Shown one piece after another: positions 44,277-52,814 of a DNA stretch of 64,000 nucleotides. Made by a program: the position numbers and the translations under genes. Origin of the DNA: Peribacillus sp. Bi96 (GTDB taxonomy: Bacteria; Bacillota; Bacilli; Bacillales; DSM-1321); contig NZ_CAKKLV010000002.1 of the NCBI RefSeq assembly GCF_918698115.1, positions 1 through 64,000 on the forward strand, in the 5' to 3' direction. Under the pieces are notes generated by a model that saw only the letters and a list, made by a program, of their open reading frames with translations, had not been told where the DNA came from and did no database searches. The stretch's first letter is position 1, and each line of letters opens with the position of its first letter.

Positions 44277-45671
44277 ATGGTTAATGAAAAGAAAATCTCA
44301 AGTGGATTCATTTATTTTTTTGGGGCTTTTGGAGGCATTCTCTTCGGTTATGATATCGGCGTTATGACGGGTGCTTTGCCTTTTCTGCAACATGATTGGA
44401 ACCTTCAAAACAACCCTGGTGCTATTGGCTGGATTACCTCTTCGTTGATGTTTGGAGCTATATTTGGAGGTGCGCTGGCCGGACAACTTTCTGATCGTTT
44501 AGGACGGCGCAAAATGATTTTAATATCTTCTATCATTTTTGCTGTTGGATCCATTTTGGCAGGAATATCCCCTCATAATGGGATCCTTTTTATGATTGTT
44601 GCCCGGATTTTATTAGGGTTGGCTGTTGGTGCTGCATCTGCATTGGTCCCAGCCTATATGTCGGAAATGGCGCCAGCACGTTTACGTGGACGTCTGTCAG
44701 GAATTAATCAAACAATGATTGTCTCTGGAATGTTGCTTTCGTACATTGTCGCTTATTTATTGAAAGACTTACCAGGAACAATGGCATGGCGATTGATGCT
44801 TAGTTTGGCTGCCGTACCTGCTTTGATCTTATTTATTGGAGTGTCAAGGTTACCCGAATCACCACGTTTTTTAATTAAGAACAATAAAATTGATGAAGCT
44901 CGTAAGGTGTTGGGCTATATTCGCTCTAACAAAGAACAAATTGATTCTGAAATAACACAAATTCAAGAAACTGTTAAAGAGGAAGCAAAGGTAAATCAAA
45001 AAGCATCATGGGGTACACTTTTAAGTAATAAATACCGTTATTTAGTAATTGCGGGTGTGGGTGTTGCTGCGTTTCAACAATTCCAGGGCGCAAATGCAAT
45101 TTTTTATTATATTCCTATGATTGTGGAAAAAGCAACAGGGCATGAAGCCAGCTCAGTATTGATGTGGCCAATTATTCAAGGAGTTATTCTCGTACTAGGT
45201 TCATTAATATTCCTTATGATTGCTGATAAATTTAATCGCCGTACTTTATTAACAATAGGTGGAACTATTATGGGGCTATCCTTTATTTTGCCGGCAATAT
45301 TGAATTTATTAATTCCTAATGCAAATCCGATGATGATGGTTGTCTTTTTAAGTATCTATGTAGCACTTTATTCATTCACGTGGGCTCCTTTAACTTGGGT
45401 CATAGTTGGAGAAATTTTCCCGCTGGTAATTCGCGGGCGTGCGTCAGGATTAGCTTCATCATTTAACTGGATTGGTTCTTTCTTGGTAGGATTGCTATTT
45501 CCAATCATGATCGCTTCGATGTCTCAAGAAGCTGTTTTTGCAATCTTTGGTGCTGTTTGTTTACTTGGTGTTTTATTTATCCGGACATGCGTTCCTGAAA
45601 CTCGAGGTCATACTTTGGAGGAAATTGAAAAAATTGGAGAAAGTAAACATGCTAAGGGAAAAAGTGCTTAA
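44277..45671 (+). CDS. araE: Arabinose-proton symporter, sugar porter family
   Basis: Twelve-helix MFS sugar transporter, 464 residues. All sugar-porter signatures are present: GGILFGYDIGVMTGALPFL in helix 1, GQLSDRLGRRKMILIS between helices 2 and 3, RILLGLAVGAASALVPAYMSEMAPARLRGRL, the PESPRFL motif, GVGVAAFQQFQGANAIFYY in helix 7, FNRRTLL, SFTWAPLTWVIVGEIFPLVIRGRASGL and the C-terminal VPETRGHTLEEIE. Arabinose as substrate is inferred from the adjoining araBDA and araR genes. AAGGAGG precedes the ATG. It is transcribed separately, 245 bp after araA, behind a cre-like site. Confidence 0.92.
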   Translation: MVNEKKISSGFIYFFGAFGGILFGYDIGVMTGALPFLQHDWNLQNNPGAIGWITSSLMFGAIFGGALAGQLSDRLGRRKMILISSIIFAVGSILAGISPHNGILFMIVARILLGLAVGAASALVPAYMSEMAPARLRGRLSGINQTMIVSGMLLSYIVAYLLKDLPGTMAWRLMLSLAAVPALILFIGVSRLPESPRFLIKNNKIDEARKVLGYIRSNKEQIDSEITQIQETVKEEAKVNQKASWGTLLSNKYRYLVIAGVGVAAFQQFQGANAIFYYIPMIVEKATGHEASSVLMWPIIQGVILVLGSLIFLMIADKFNRRTLLTIGGTIMGLSFILPAILNLLIPNANPMMMVVFLSIYVALYSFTWAPLTWVIVGEIFPLVIRGRASGLASSFNWIGSFLVGLLFPIMIASMSQEAVFAIFGAVCLLGVLFIRTCVPETRGHTLEEIEKIGESKHAKGKSA

Positions 45672-45839
45672 ATTAGACCTATGAGATTTGGAGCAGAATT
45701 CAAAGAAGATATACACAAATAGGAGAGTTAAGCATGCATTTTAAATCAGGGGGTCATAAGGGAAAATACTTCTGTAATTATGATCTACACATACACATCA
45801 TGAACATGTTGATTTACTAATATGATTCCCTTTCTTAAG

Positions 45840-45864
45840 GCCGAAGTTGCTACTTCGGCTTTTC
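45840..45864 (+). terminator. Terminator after araE
   Basis: GCCGAAGT pairs with ACTTCGGC around TTGCT-type loop residues, followed by TTTT. A short rho-independent terminator. Confidence 0.8.
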
Positions 45865-45957
45865 AACTATTAAAATGTTTGCTGAACTTTTTGTGCAATT
45901 CATGGTGTTATAGCTTTTATTTATATGAAGGAATTTAATAGGGAGGAGCCGTAAAAA

Positions 45958-46949
45958 ATGAAAACATCACAAAGCTCGTTTGGAAATGAAGTCTTGCTGT
46001 TTACTATAGAAAATGATCATGGAGTAAGAATAGAAGTTACAAACTTTGGTGCAAGAATCGTCAATCTGTTCGTCCTAACGGAAACGGGTCGTAATAATAT
46101 CGTATTGGGATTTGACTCGATTGAGGATTACAAAAAAGAAACATATTATGGAGCAACAATAGGAAGAGTCGCTGGAAGAATAAAAAATGGCCAATTTTCA
46201 ATTGGTGAATCACGTTACCAAACATCTGTAAATCAATTAGGAAATACATTACACGGTGGCAACCCTGGATTCGATGAAAAAATCTGGGATTATGAAGTGA
46301 AGGAGACGGATGAAAGTGCATCGATCATCTTTTCAACCCACTCACCTGATGGCGAGAATGGTTTTCCGGGGAATTTGAAAGTAAGTGTGACTTATACATT
46401 AGACAACTTAAATATTTGGTCAGTCAGCTATCAAGCAACTAGTGATAAAGACACAATTTTTAATCCGACCAATCACGTCTATTTTAACTTAACAGGGCAT
46501 CCCAGCAATCCAATCGATGATCATTTCTTACAAATCTTTTCTGAAGAATTTGCACGCCTTATGATTTTCGAACCCCAAAGAAATTAAAATCAACCTTTGA
46601 AGCAATTGACGCAGAAGTTAAAAAGGTTCGAGGAATCGATCATCCATTCTTCCTTATTTGCTCAGGACTTCATCAAACTGCAGCCAAATTAATTAGTCCT
46701 GACCAGAAAATAACAGTCGAGGTATACACAGAAGAGCCTGCGGTTGTCATTTACACTGCAAAATTTGTGAAAGGTGTGCCACTCATGCACGGAGAAAAAT
46801 TAATTCAACACGGCGGAATAACGTTTGAAACCCAAGCTGCTCCAGGAGCGATTGAGTTTGAAGATTTTGGAGATATTCTTCTTTTAGCAGGCGAAAATTA
46901 TACTTCCCAAACAAAATACAAAATTGAGGTCAGGACCCCACTCAGCTGA
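45958..46949 (+). pseudogene. Aldose 1-epimerase (galM type), broken by internal deletion
   Basis: The N-terminal two thirds is intact: FGARIVNLFVL, YYGATIGRVAGRI, NTLHGGNPGFD with the catalytic-site His, and FNPTNHVYFNLTGHPSN. At about 46559 a deletion of roughly 20 codons removes the segment after HFLQIFSEEFARL and changes the frame. The rest then reads FRTPKKLKSTFEAID, GIDHPFFLICSGLHQ, DQKITVEVYTEEPAVVIYTA, and EFEDFGDILLLAGENYTSQT to a stop at 46949. Catalytic Glu in the deleted or shifted part is out of frame, so the product is non-functional. It belongs to the arabinose cluster by position and has GGAGGAG upstream. Confidence 0.9.
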
Positions 46950-46984
46950 GGTTTCCAGTTATTGTGTTAAAGGAATAGGTGCAT

Positions 46985-47215
46985 TTGGTTTCGATAATTT
47001 TACATCGATTCGGCTGCTAGTTAGGATCAACATCCGGTGCCTGTAAGAGCGATCGAGCATAGCTCTACATATAGCGGGTGGGATTCCCGCCGAATAAGAG
47101 TTAGCCACTCACTCGAACAGAGTTTTGGAGGATAGAGGATAACTTATATCTTTAAGCGTAAACAGTTAGATGGTGGGCCGTAAACTACGGTTAAAGGTAA
47201 GCCCCTATTTAAACA
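46985..47215 (+). other. Hairpin-rich non-coding segment of unknown identity
   Basis: A gene-free stretch unlike its AT-rich surroundings. It contains several short hairpins: GAGCATAGCTC (47057), GCGGGTGGGATTCCCGC (47079), CCGTAAACTACGG (47179). Density of paired arms suggests a structured RNA or the non-coding end of a mobile element lying upstream of the broken resolvase gene. I could not match it to a known RNA family; group II intron domain V was looked for and not found. Confidence 0.35.
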
Positions 47216-47232
47216 GTACATATTCTATACGT

Positions 47233-47271
47233 AGCACCTCCTGATACGATACTTGTATCAAAGGAGGTGCT
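47233..47271 (+). promoter_or_regulatory. Hairpin sequestering a ribosome binding site
   Basis: AGCACCTCCT plus GATAC (47233-47247) pairs with GTATC plus AGGAGGTGCT (47255-47271). The right arm is the AAAGGAGGTG ribosome binding site of the resolvase ORF at 47278, so the folded RNA would hide it. Confidence 0.65.
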
Positions 47272-47277
47272 TTTCCA

Positions 47278-47538
47278 ATGCCTCAACAAAAATTAACGAT
47301 TGTCCCCGTTACATTACATGCCGAAAATAAAAAAATCTTTACGATGACCGAGAACAATATCAATTATTAAAACGGGTGATCCGGAAAGGGGATGTCCTTT
47401 ATATTCATTCACTCGATCGTTTTGGACGAAACAAGGAAGAAATTCTACAAGGATGGAAATTACATCACGAAAAATATTCAGGCAGATAAAGTTGTAAGGG
47501 ATATGCCTTTGTTAGACACCACCCAATTTAGGATATGA
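47278..47538 (+). pseudogene. Serine recombinase (resolvase) N-terminal part, frameshifted
   Basis: The ATG at 47278 gives MPQQKLTIVPVTLHAENKKIF. Then, in another frame, DDREQYQLLKRVIRKGDVLY with IHSLDRFGRNKEEILQ, and, in a third frame, NIQADKVVRDMPLLDTTQF. SLDRFGRN and the V-DMPLLDTT strand are hallmarks of the resolvase catalytic domain. Two or more frameshifts and a missing C-terminus make it inactive. From 47539 to 47890 there is only AT-rich DNA. Confidence 0.75.
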
Positions 47539-47890
47539 AGATGTTTATATACTTAAATGGAAAAACCCAAATTAAGGTCATAACTTTGATTTATATAATA
47601 ATCTCAATGAGTTTTAGCTAGTGAAAACAAAATAATATAAGGAGTGGAGAATATATCACAATACTATAATGGAAAATGTAGAGGAGCCAAAAACCGGATT
47701 GTTACTACTAGAAAAAGCGAAGAATTTACTCTTAAGTACTACCTTTCGGGAATGGTAGGGATATTTTAGTTATTTTGTATTTTATGCACACTTTATGAAT
47801 TAATTTGTATTGATAATGTAAAATTAGGTAAATATGTGTGTCACTTAAAGATGTTAAAATTATAAAAAAGAGATTTTATCGGGGGAGAAA

Positions 47891-48046
47891 ATGAAAAAAA
47901 TAATAGCATCTTTTGTAGTGTCTGGATTGTTACTATCAAATCCGTTGGTTAGTAATGCTGCATTGGGCGATCGTACATTAAAAAGTGGAATGACTCATAC
48001 AGAAGTAAAACCCCTATCCTTGAGGAGTAATGCTAATCTTTTATAG
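47891..48046 (+). pseudogene. Truncated secreted peptidoglycan-binding/NlpC-P60-type protein
   Basis: 51 codons behind GGGGGAG: a signal peptide MKKIIASFVVSGLLLSNPLV followed by SNAALGDRTLKSGMTHTEVK, the start of a peptidoglycan-binding domain as found in Bacillus cell wall endopeptidases. A TAG ends it at 48044-48046 just where the repeat should continue, and nothing of a catalytic domain follows. Confidence 0.5.
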
Positions 48047-48179
48047 ATAATGGGTAATGATATGGCTATGAAATCCTAAGAATTCTAGAGCAAACGTGAG
48101 ATTGTGCTTAGTTTATTGAAGGAGATTAGTTCATTAAAGGAGATAAGGATTTTAATAACTCATTTATGAATTGAATAAT

Positions 48180-48214
48180 TGGATTTGAGTCAATATTTTG
48201 GACACTAAAAAGTG
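48180..48214 (+). mobile_element. Solo IS3-family terminal sequence
   Basis: TGGATTTGAGTCAATATTTT plus GGACACTAAAAAGT matches the IS ends at 28545 and (inverted) 59762 for about 33 bp and then diverges. No transposase is attached; it is a relic end abutting the truncated permease gene. Confidence 0.8.
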
Positions 48215-48229
48215 GAGTTAGTATAGGTC

Positions 48230-48477
48230 TAAGCAAAATTCGTAAGTTAAAGCAGGAGAAACATCCGTTCAAAATGTCGTTGGCCCCTTACAGTAACTAT
48301 GCAACAATTGCCTTTTTACTGATGGTTCTGGTTGGTATGTGGTTCAATCCCAGTACCCGGACTTCCTTGGTTGTCGGGATCGTTTTCCTAGCCTTGGTCG
48401 TAGCAAGTTATTACATGGTGAAAATGGATAAACGAACACCATTGGATGTTAAATCCGATGATGATATTTCCAGTTAA
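48230..48477 (+). pseudogene. C-terminal fragment of an amino-acid permease
   Basis: In frame from the IS end: LSKIRKLKQEKHPFKMSLAP, then YSNYATIAFLLMVLVGMWF with NPSTRTSLVVGIVFLALVVA and a hydrophilic tail. This is the last two helices of an APC-superfamily permease of the GabP/AnsP/RocE group. About 400 N-terminal residues are absent, removed at the IS3 end. No gene is visible from 48478 to 49080, which is AT-rich and contains a few stops in every frame. Confidence 0.75.
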
Positions 48478-49082
48478 GAAGCCTCGTGCCATTTCAATAA
48501 AAAGATGAGTGATACGAGTTATTCTATTATAAGGATTTAGGGACATCATCTTGTTTAAGGAAATTTAATCTACGTTCATCACTCTAGCTATGCCGAGTGT
48601 GTTTCACATTAGTTAAATATAATAGACACTAATTAAAGTTGTGCATAAATTGTGGACAAAACAAAGAGAGATAAAGAGAGATCTTCATCCCTCAGGTATT
48701 TTCCCCAACTTGTGCATGGCTTTGTTTTGAGGAAGAAAAGAACAGATATTGTAGAAAAATGCTCAATAAAGGTATGGAGTATTCCAAGTATTTCCTCTGT
48801 TAGATCATAAGATTTTAACTAACTGGTTCATTACTTCAGTGTAAATGTTGTTGGGATATAATTTGTAAAATATGAACGGTTTATTTTGCCATATAAGCTC
48901 TTGAAGATTTTTAAGTATAATGTTAAAGAGAAATGATTTTATTGATGTAGCATGTGTTGTGGAAATCGAATGTTTGTTTTTTGAACTTTAATTCACCTAA
49001 TTTTTTCAAATTAAAATGAATATTGATAGGGAATTACGTAAAATAAATAAGATTATAAATAAAATATAAATATTTTTAAGTA

Positions 49083-49111
49083 TTGTGAAATTTAAAATAA
49101 TCCTATATACT
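49083..49111 (+). promoter_or_regulatory. Promoter of the riboswitch-permease unit
   Basis: TTGTGA (49083-49088) and TATACT (49106-49111) are 17 bp apart. Transcription would start near 49118, directly before the aptamer. Confidence 0.7.
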
Positions 49112-49118
49112 AAAAAAA

Positions 49119-49199
49119 AAGCTATTTTCCTATATGTAACTGGCGCAACATGGAGTACCATGGGGGAGCATATAGAGTATAAGCCGCGCGCCTGGGCAA
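49119..49199 (+). promoter_or_regulatory. ZTP (pfl-type) riboswitch aptamer
   Basis: The core elements of the pfl/ZTP motif are in order: P1 TATATG (49131-49136) with CATATA (49169-49174), AACTGGCGC, hairpin CATGG-AGTA-CCATG (49049-type loop at 49149-49162), GGGGGAGC, then AGCCG and CGCCTGGGCA. GGCGC (49142-49146) can pair with GCGCC (49188-49192), the expected distal pairing. Family knowledge: it senses ZTP/AICAR, signals of 10-formyl-THF shortage. A terminator follows at once, so ligand binding should permit transcription of the permease gene. Confidence 0.85.
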
Positions 49200-49200
49200 A

Positions 49201-49228
49201 CACTTGATCTATAGATCAAGTGTTTTTT
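49201..49228 (+). terminator. Terminator in the ZTP riboswitch expression platform
   Basis: CACTTGATC TATA GATCAAGTG is a perfect palindrome (49201-49222) followed by TTTTTT. It lies two bases after the aptamer and 29 bp before the permease start. Confidence 0.88.
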
Positions 49229-49256
49229 ATTTTCCTAGGAAGAGGTGTAGGTAGAG

Positions 49257-50849
49257 ATGAGTAATATGCATAGAAAAATGGGGACTTTTGCTTTAACTAT
49301 GACAGGTATTGGTTCTATTATCGGCTCTGGTTGGTTGTTCGGAGCGTGGAAAGCTGCACAGATTGCTGGACCAGCAGCTATTTTTTCTTGGATTATCGGT
49401 ATGGTTGTAATTTTATTTATTGCATTATCTTACGCAGAGCTTGGGGCAATGTTTCCTGAAGCTGGAGGAATGGTTAAGTATCCTCAATATTCGCATGGCT
49501 CTTTTATTGGATTTATAGCTGCGTGGGCAAACTGGATATCTATCGCTTCGACTATTACCGTTGAGGCCATTGCTTCCGTACAATATATGAGTACGTGGCC
49601 TTGGGAATGGGCCAGATGGTCTCATTCTTTAGTTGATAATAATATCTTAACGACCAAAGGATTATTCATAGCTTCTTTACTACTATTGTTCTATTTCTTC
49701 GTCAACTATTGGACAGTTAACCTTTTTGCTAAGGCAAATTCATTTATTACTATTTTTAAATTAATTGTTCCAGGTGTAATGGCAGGATCGTTATTTTTTG
49801 CTGGATTTCATGGTGAAAACTTTACAAGTTCTCAAGGTATCGCACCATATGGTTGGGCAAGCGTTTTAACAGCAGTAGCTACTTCTGGTATCGTGTTTGC
49901 GTTTAATGGATTTCAAAGTCCCGTTAATATGGCAGGAGAAGCGAAGTCGCCGAATAAGTCTATACCTATTGCTGTTATTGGGTCTATTCTAATTGCAGGT
50001 TTTATATACGTTATTTTACAAGTTGTGTTTATCGGTGCAGTTGATCCGTCTATGATCCTGAACGGATGGAGTCATCTGAATTTCAATTCACCTTTTGCTG
50101 ATTTGGCAATTGCTCTTAGTCTTAACTGGTTAGCGATTGTATTGTATGTAGATGCGTTTGTTTCACCGTCTGGTACAGGAGCTACTTATACAGCTACAAC
50201 TTCGCGTATGCTTTATGGAATGCAGAAAAATGGGTACTTACCGAATATCTTTGGTACATTACATCCACTTTATGGTGTTCCTCGTCCAGCGATGTTATTA
50301 AACTTAGGTGTATGTTTTATCTTTTTATTTTTATTCCGTGGATGGGGCGTACTTGCTGAAGTGATTTCAGTTGCTACACTTATCTCGTACATCATGGGGC
50401 CAGTTGCATTGACAACATTAAGACGTACAGCTTCTCATTTTAATCGTCCATTTCACTTAAAAGGCGCTTCTATTATTGCACCTTGTGGATTTGTTTTCGC
50501 ATCGCTTACTTTATACTGGGCGCGTTGGCCATTAACAGGAGAAGTCGTTTTCATCATTGCTATTGGACTACCTATTTACTTTTATTATCAAGCGAAAAAT
50601 AAGTGGAATGGATTCAAAAAACAATTTTTATCAGGTGTTTGGATGCTTCTTTACTTAGGTTGTATGATTTTCATTTCTTATATTGGAAGTGAGAAGTTCG
50701 GCGGAAAAAATATTCTTACATTTGGCTGGGATATGGTGATCATCACATGCTTAGCACTTGGCTTCTATTGGTGGGGAGTTAAGAGCGGGATTAAAACAGA
50801 ATACATGGCTGAGGCTGAAAAAATTAACAAAGAATTTATCAATAAATAA
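49257..50849 (+). CDS. APC-superfamily amino-acid permease (YveA-like)
   Basis: A 530-residue integral membrane permease with about 12-14 helices. Helix 1 has the APC unwinding motif TMTGIGSIIGSGWLFGAWKAA. Further motifs are YAELGAMFPEAGGMVKYPQY, helix 6 GIVFAFNGFQSPVNMAGEAK, SPSGTGATYTATTSRMLYGMQKNGYLP and HPLYGVPRPAMLLN. Overall it resembles the B. subtilis aspartate-proton symporter YveA (about 520 aa); the actual substrate is not proven. AGAGGTG precedes the ATG. The gene sits alone behind a promoter, a ZTP-type aptamer and a terminator, so its expression is tied to purine/one-carbon status, which is an uncommon association for this family. Confidence 0.92.
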   Translation: MSNMHRKMGTFALTMTGIGSIIGSGWLFGAWKAAQIAGPAAIFSWIIGMVVILFIALSYAELGAMFPEAGGMVKYPQYSHGSFIGFIAAWANWISIASTITVEAIASVQYMSTWPWEWARWSHSLVDNNILTTKGLFIASLLLLFYFFVNYWTVNLFAKANSFITIFKLIVPGVMAGSLFFAGFHGENFTSSQGIAPYGWASVLTAVATSGIVFAFNGFQSPVNMAGEAKSPNKSIPIAVIGSILIAGFIYVILQVVFIGAVDPSMILNGWSHLNFNSPFADLAIALSLNWLAIVLYVDAFVSPSGTGATYTATTSRMLYGMQKNGYLPNIFGTLHPLYGVPRPAMLLNLGVCFIFLFLFRGWGVLAEVISVATLISYIMGPVALTTLRRTASHFNRPFHLKGASIIAPCGFVFASLTLYWARWPLTGEVVFIIAIGLPIYFYYQAKNKWNGFKKQFLSGVWMLLYLGCMIFISYIGSEKFGGKNILTFGWDMVIITCLALGFYWWGVKSGIKTEYMAEAEKINKEFINK

Positions 50850-50871
50850 CTCTTAGTGTAGACACCGCTAT

Positions 50872-51321
50872 ATGAGTAAAAAGAAAACATGGTTACTTTA
50901 TGACCATGTTTTTTATTTATTAAAAAGTGTTCGCAAATTGGAACACCTGACAATATTAATGAAAAATTTAAACTTTGAGCTAAAAGAATTTTTATTGCTA
51001 TATTCTCAGATATTTGAAAATACTGGGCTTAGAACGCTGCATGGAGTCAAGGGGGAGGAATTTGAAAAAGTTATTATTAATATTGATGAAAATTCAACTT
51101 GGACAAATTATAATTTTTGTAATCTCTTTAAAAATGGTTTAGAAAATGAAAATTTCATTTCTAAAAAAACGCATAGATTATTCTACGTAGGCTGTACTAG
51201 AGCTAAACAATCATTAGTCATTAATTTTATAAATAATATAACTAATGATATTGAAAAAAAACAAATTATTAAAAATATTAAAGAATTCTTTGGAAACAAA
51301 ATCACAATAGACGTTTATTGA
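50872..51321 (+). pseudogene. C-terminal fragment of a UvrD-like helicase
   Basis: 149 open codons. The first 20 arise from the permease terminator and are not helicase. From about residue 50 it reads FENTGLRTLHGVKGEEFEKV (motif V, the TxHxxKGxE pattern) and KTHRLFYVGCTRAKQSLVIN (motif VI with its Arg), then a short tail. Walker A and motifs II-IV are absent. The AT-rich composition and the tail type recall helicases of mobile or defence loci such as GajB, but a fragment of this size cannot be assigned. No ribosome binding site is seen. Confidence 0.65.
50884..50914 (+). terminator. Terminator after the permease
   Basis: AAAACATGGT and ACCATGTTTT arms around a nine-base loop, followed by T residues. 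Confidence 0.85.
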
Positions 51322-51662
51322 TCTTAAAGAAGGAGCCTCTCTTTTCTTTAGTACTAATTGATATCGTCTTAAGTTTACATAATACTGATTATTGATCCAC
51401 AAAATGCCCTTAATCGTTTATTTTTGAATGAAATTCTAGTATTTTTATGAGTCCAGTTCATCTTGAATCTGGATTTTTTATGTTTATGGTTATCAAAATC
51501 AGCTTCATTTAATGTACTGCCTACGGAAATTGCATTGCGGGAGCACTATGGAAAGATGTAACTGGTACGACTGAATTCTAAGACTTAATATTCCCCCATG
51601 CTTATGATTAATTTTATTGCTTCTTAAAATAAATACTCTTAAGTACTACACAATAATATCTA

Positions 51663-51899
51663 CTACCTATTGTTTATTTTCACTCTAATTCTAGAAAAAT
51701 CTTTTAGGGACCTATAATAAGAAAAATAACAAAAGAATAAGTAGTGAGTATGTGGTTCAAAAATTGAAACTATATTAGGATGAACTACTGTCTTAACACC
51801 TTTCGGAAAATGATACATTTTAGGTTTTATTTCTCCCAGCAACACTTGGGTTAAATGAATACTCCATATACCATATATAGATTCTTTTATTTCTCCCAT
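51663..51899 (-). CDS. Unrecognised 78-codon ORF
   Basis: Starts MGEIKESIYGIWSIHLTQVL and contains one hydrophobic, aromatic-rich patch (HYLFFCYFSYYRSL). Only a weak CAGGG lies upstream. It is the sole open frame in the gene-free interval 51322-51922, and could be chance. I do not recognise it. Confidence 0.25.
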   Translation of the reverse strand: MGEIKESIYGIWSIHLTQVLLGEIKPKMYHFPKGVKTVVHPNIVSIFEPHTHYLFFCYFSYYRSLKDFSRIRVKINNR

Positions 51900-51922
51900 A
51901 ATATAGCCCTGTTACAACGAGG

Positions 51923-52556
51923 GACATCTTCGTTCCATCCTTGGGTCGATGACAGTCGAGGAAATTTATAAAAATCGCGAAAAGTTTTCCCAGGAAGTAC
52001 AGAGGGTAGCCTCCCAGGATTTAGCTAAAATGGGGCTCATCATCGTATCATTCACAATAAAAGATGTTCGTGACAAAAATGGATATCTTGAATCCCTTGG
52101 TAAGCCAAGAATTGCACAAGTCAAGAGAGATGCCGATATAGCTACCGCAGAAGCAGAGAAAGAAACGCGAATCAAGCGTGCCGAAGCGTCGAAGGAAGCA
52201 CAGCAAGCCGAACTTGAGAGGGCAACAGAAATTGCCGAAGCTGAAAAAATAAACAAGTTGAAGGTAGCTGAGTTCAGACGTGAGCAAGATATTGCCAAAG
52301 CACGGGCTGACCAAGCATATGATCTTGAAACGGCCAGATCCAAGCAGGATGTAACGGAACAGGAAATGCAAATCAGGATCATCGAACGACAGAAGCAGAT
52401 CGAGTTAGAGGAAAAAGAAATCCTCCGCCGTGAAAAGCAATATGATTCAGAAGTGAAGAAAAAGGCGGATGCCGACCGTTATGCGGTAGAGCAGGCTGCT
52501 TCCGCTAACAAGATGAAACAAATTACAGAAGCGAATGCCGATAAGTATAAAATTGA
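51923..52556 (+). repeat. Long direct repeat, copy 2 (floT segment)
   Basis: Near-identical to 26981-27614 in floT. Differences visible by eye include C to T in AACAAGCTG/AACAAGTTG, T to G in CGTGCTGAC/CGGGCTGAC, and G to A in GCGGATGCC/GCGAATGCC. The edges are sharp at both ends. Confidence 0.92.
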
Positions 52557-52761
52557 TCATTTTGCAGACGTCTTGGACGCCCCATTAGCAGGCAAACGTG
52601 TTTATCTGTTAGTTCAAGGTACGGCACCTGAAGATGCTATTCCTTATATTACAAATGTAATACGCCATCTCTGTCGTCGTTTCCATATGAAATATATGGG
52701 TTTAGCAACTAATTCTAGCGAAGCATTTAAATTACATGATCTAATCGTTAACGAAAAATAA
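51949..52761 (+). pseudogene. Chimeric ORF: floT coiled coil fused to a flavodoxin-like reductase C-terminus
   Basis: 270 open codons. The first 200 residues equal FloT from MTVEEIYKNREKFSQEVQRV through QITEANADKYKI. The last 67 (DHFADVLDAPLAGKRVYLLV, APEDAIPYITNVIRHLCRRF, HMKYMGLATNSSEA) resemble the C-terminal part of NAD(P)H-dependent FMN-reductase/flavodoxin-fold proteins. The join is in frame at about 52556. Upstream there is no ribosome binding site for the floT part, and membrane and SPFH start regions of FloT are missing, so expression is doubtful. It is probably a recombination scar. Confidence 0.8.
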
Positions 52762-52814
52762 TCTTTCGATTATATTATTCCCCTATAAATGATACTGTCG
52801 GAGGAGTGTTTGTG

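Noticed and set aside
46985-47215. Group II intron remnant
   Set aside because: No domain V AGC...GTT-type hairpin or reverse transcriptase sequence was found; left as unassigned.
51663-51899. Toxin-like small protein gene
   Set aside because: No partner gene, no good ribosome binding site and no recognised motif; kept only as a low-confidence ORF.
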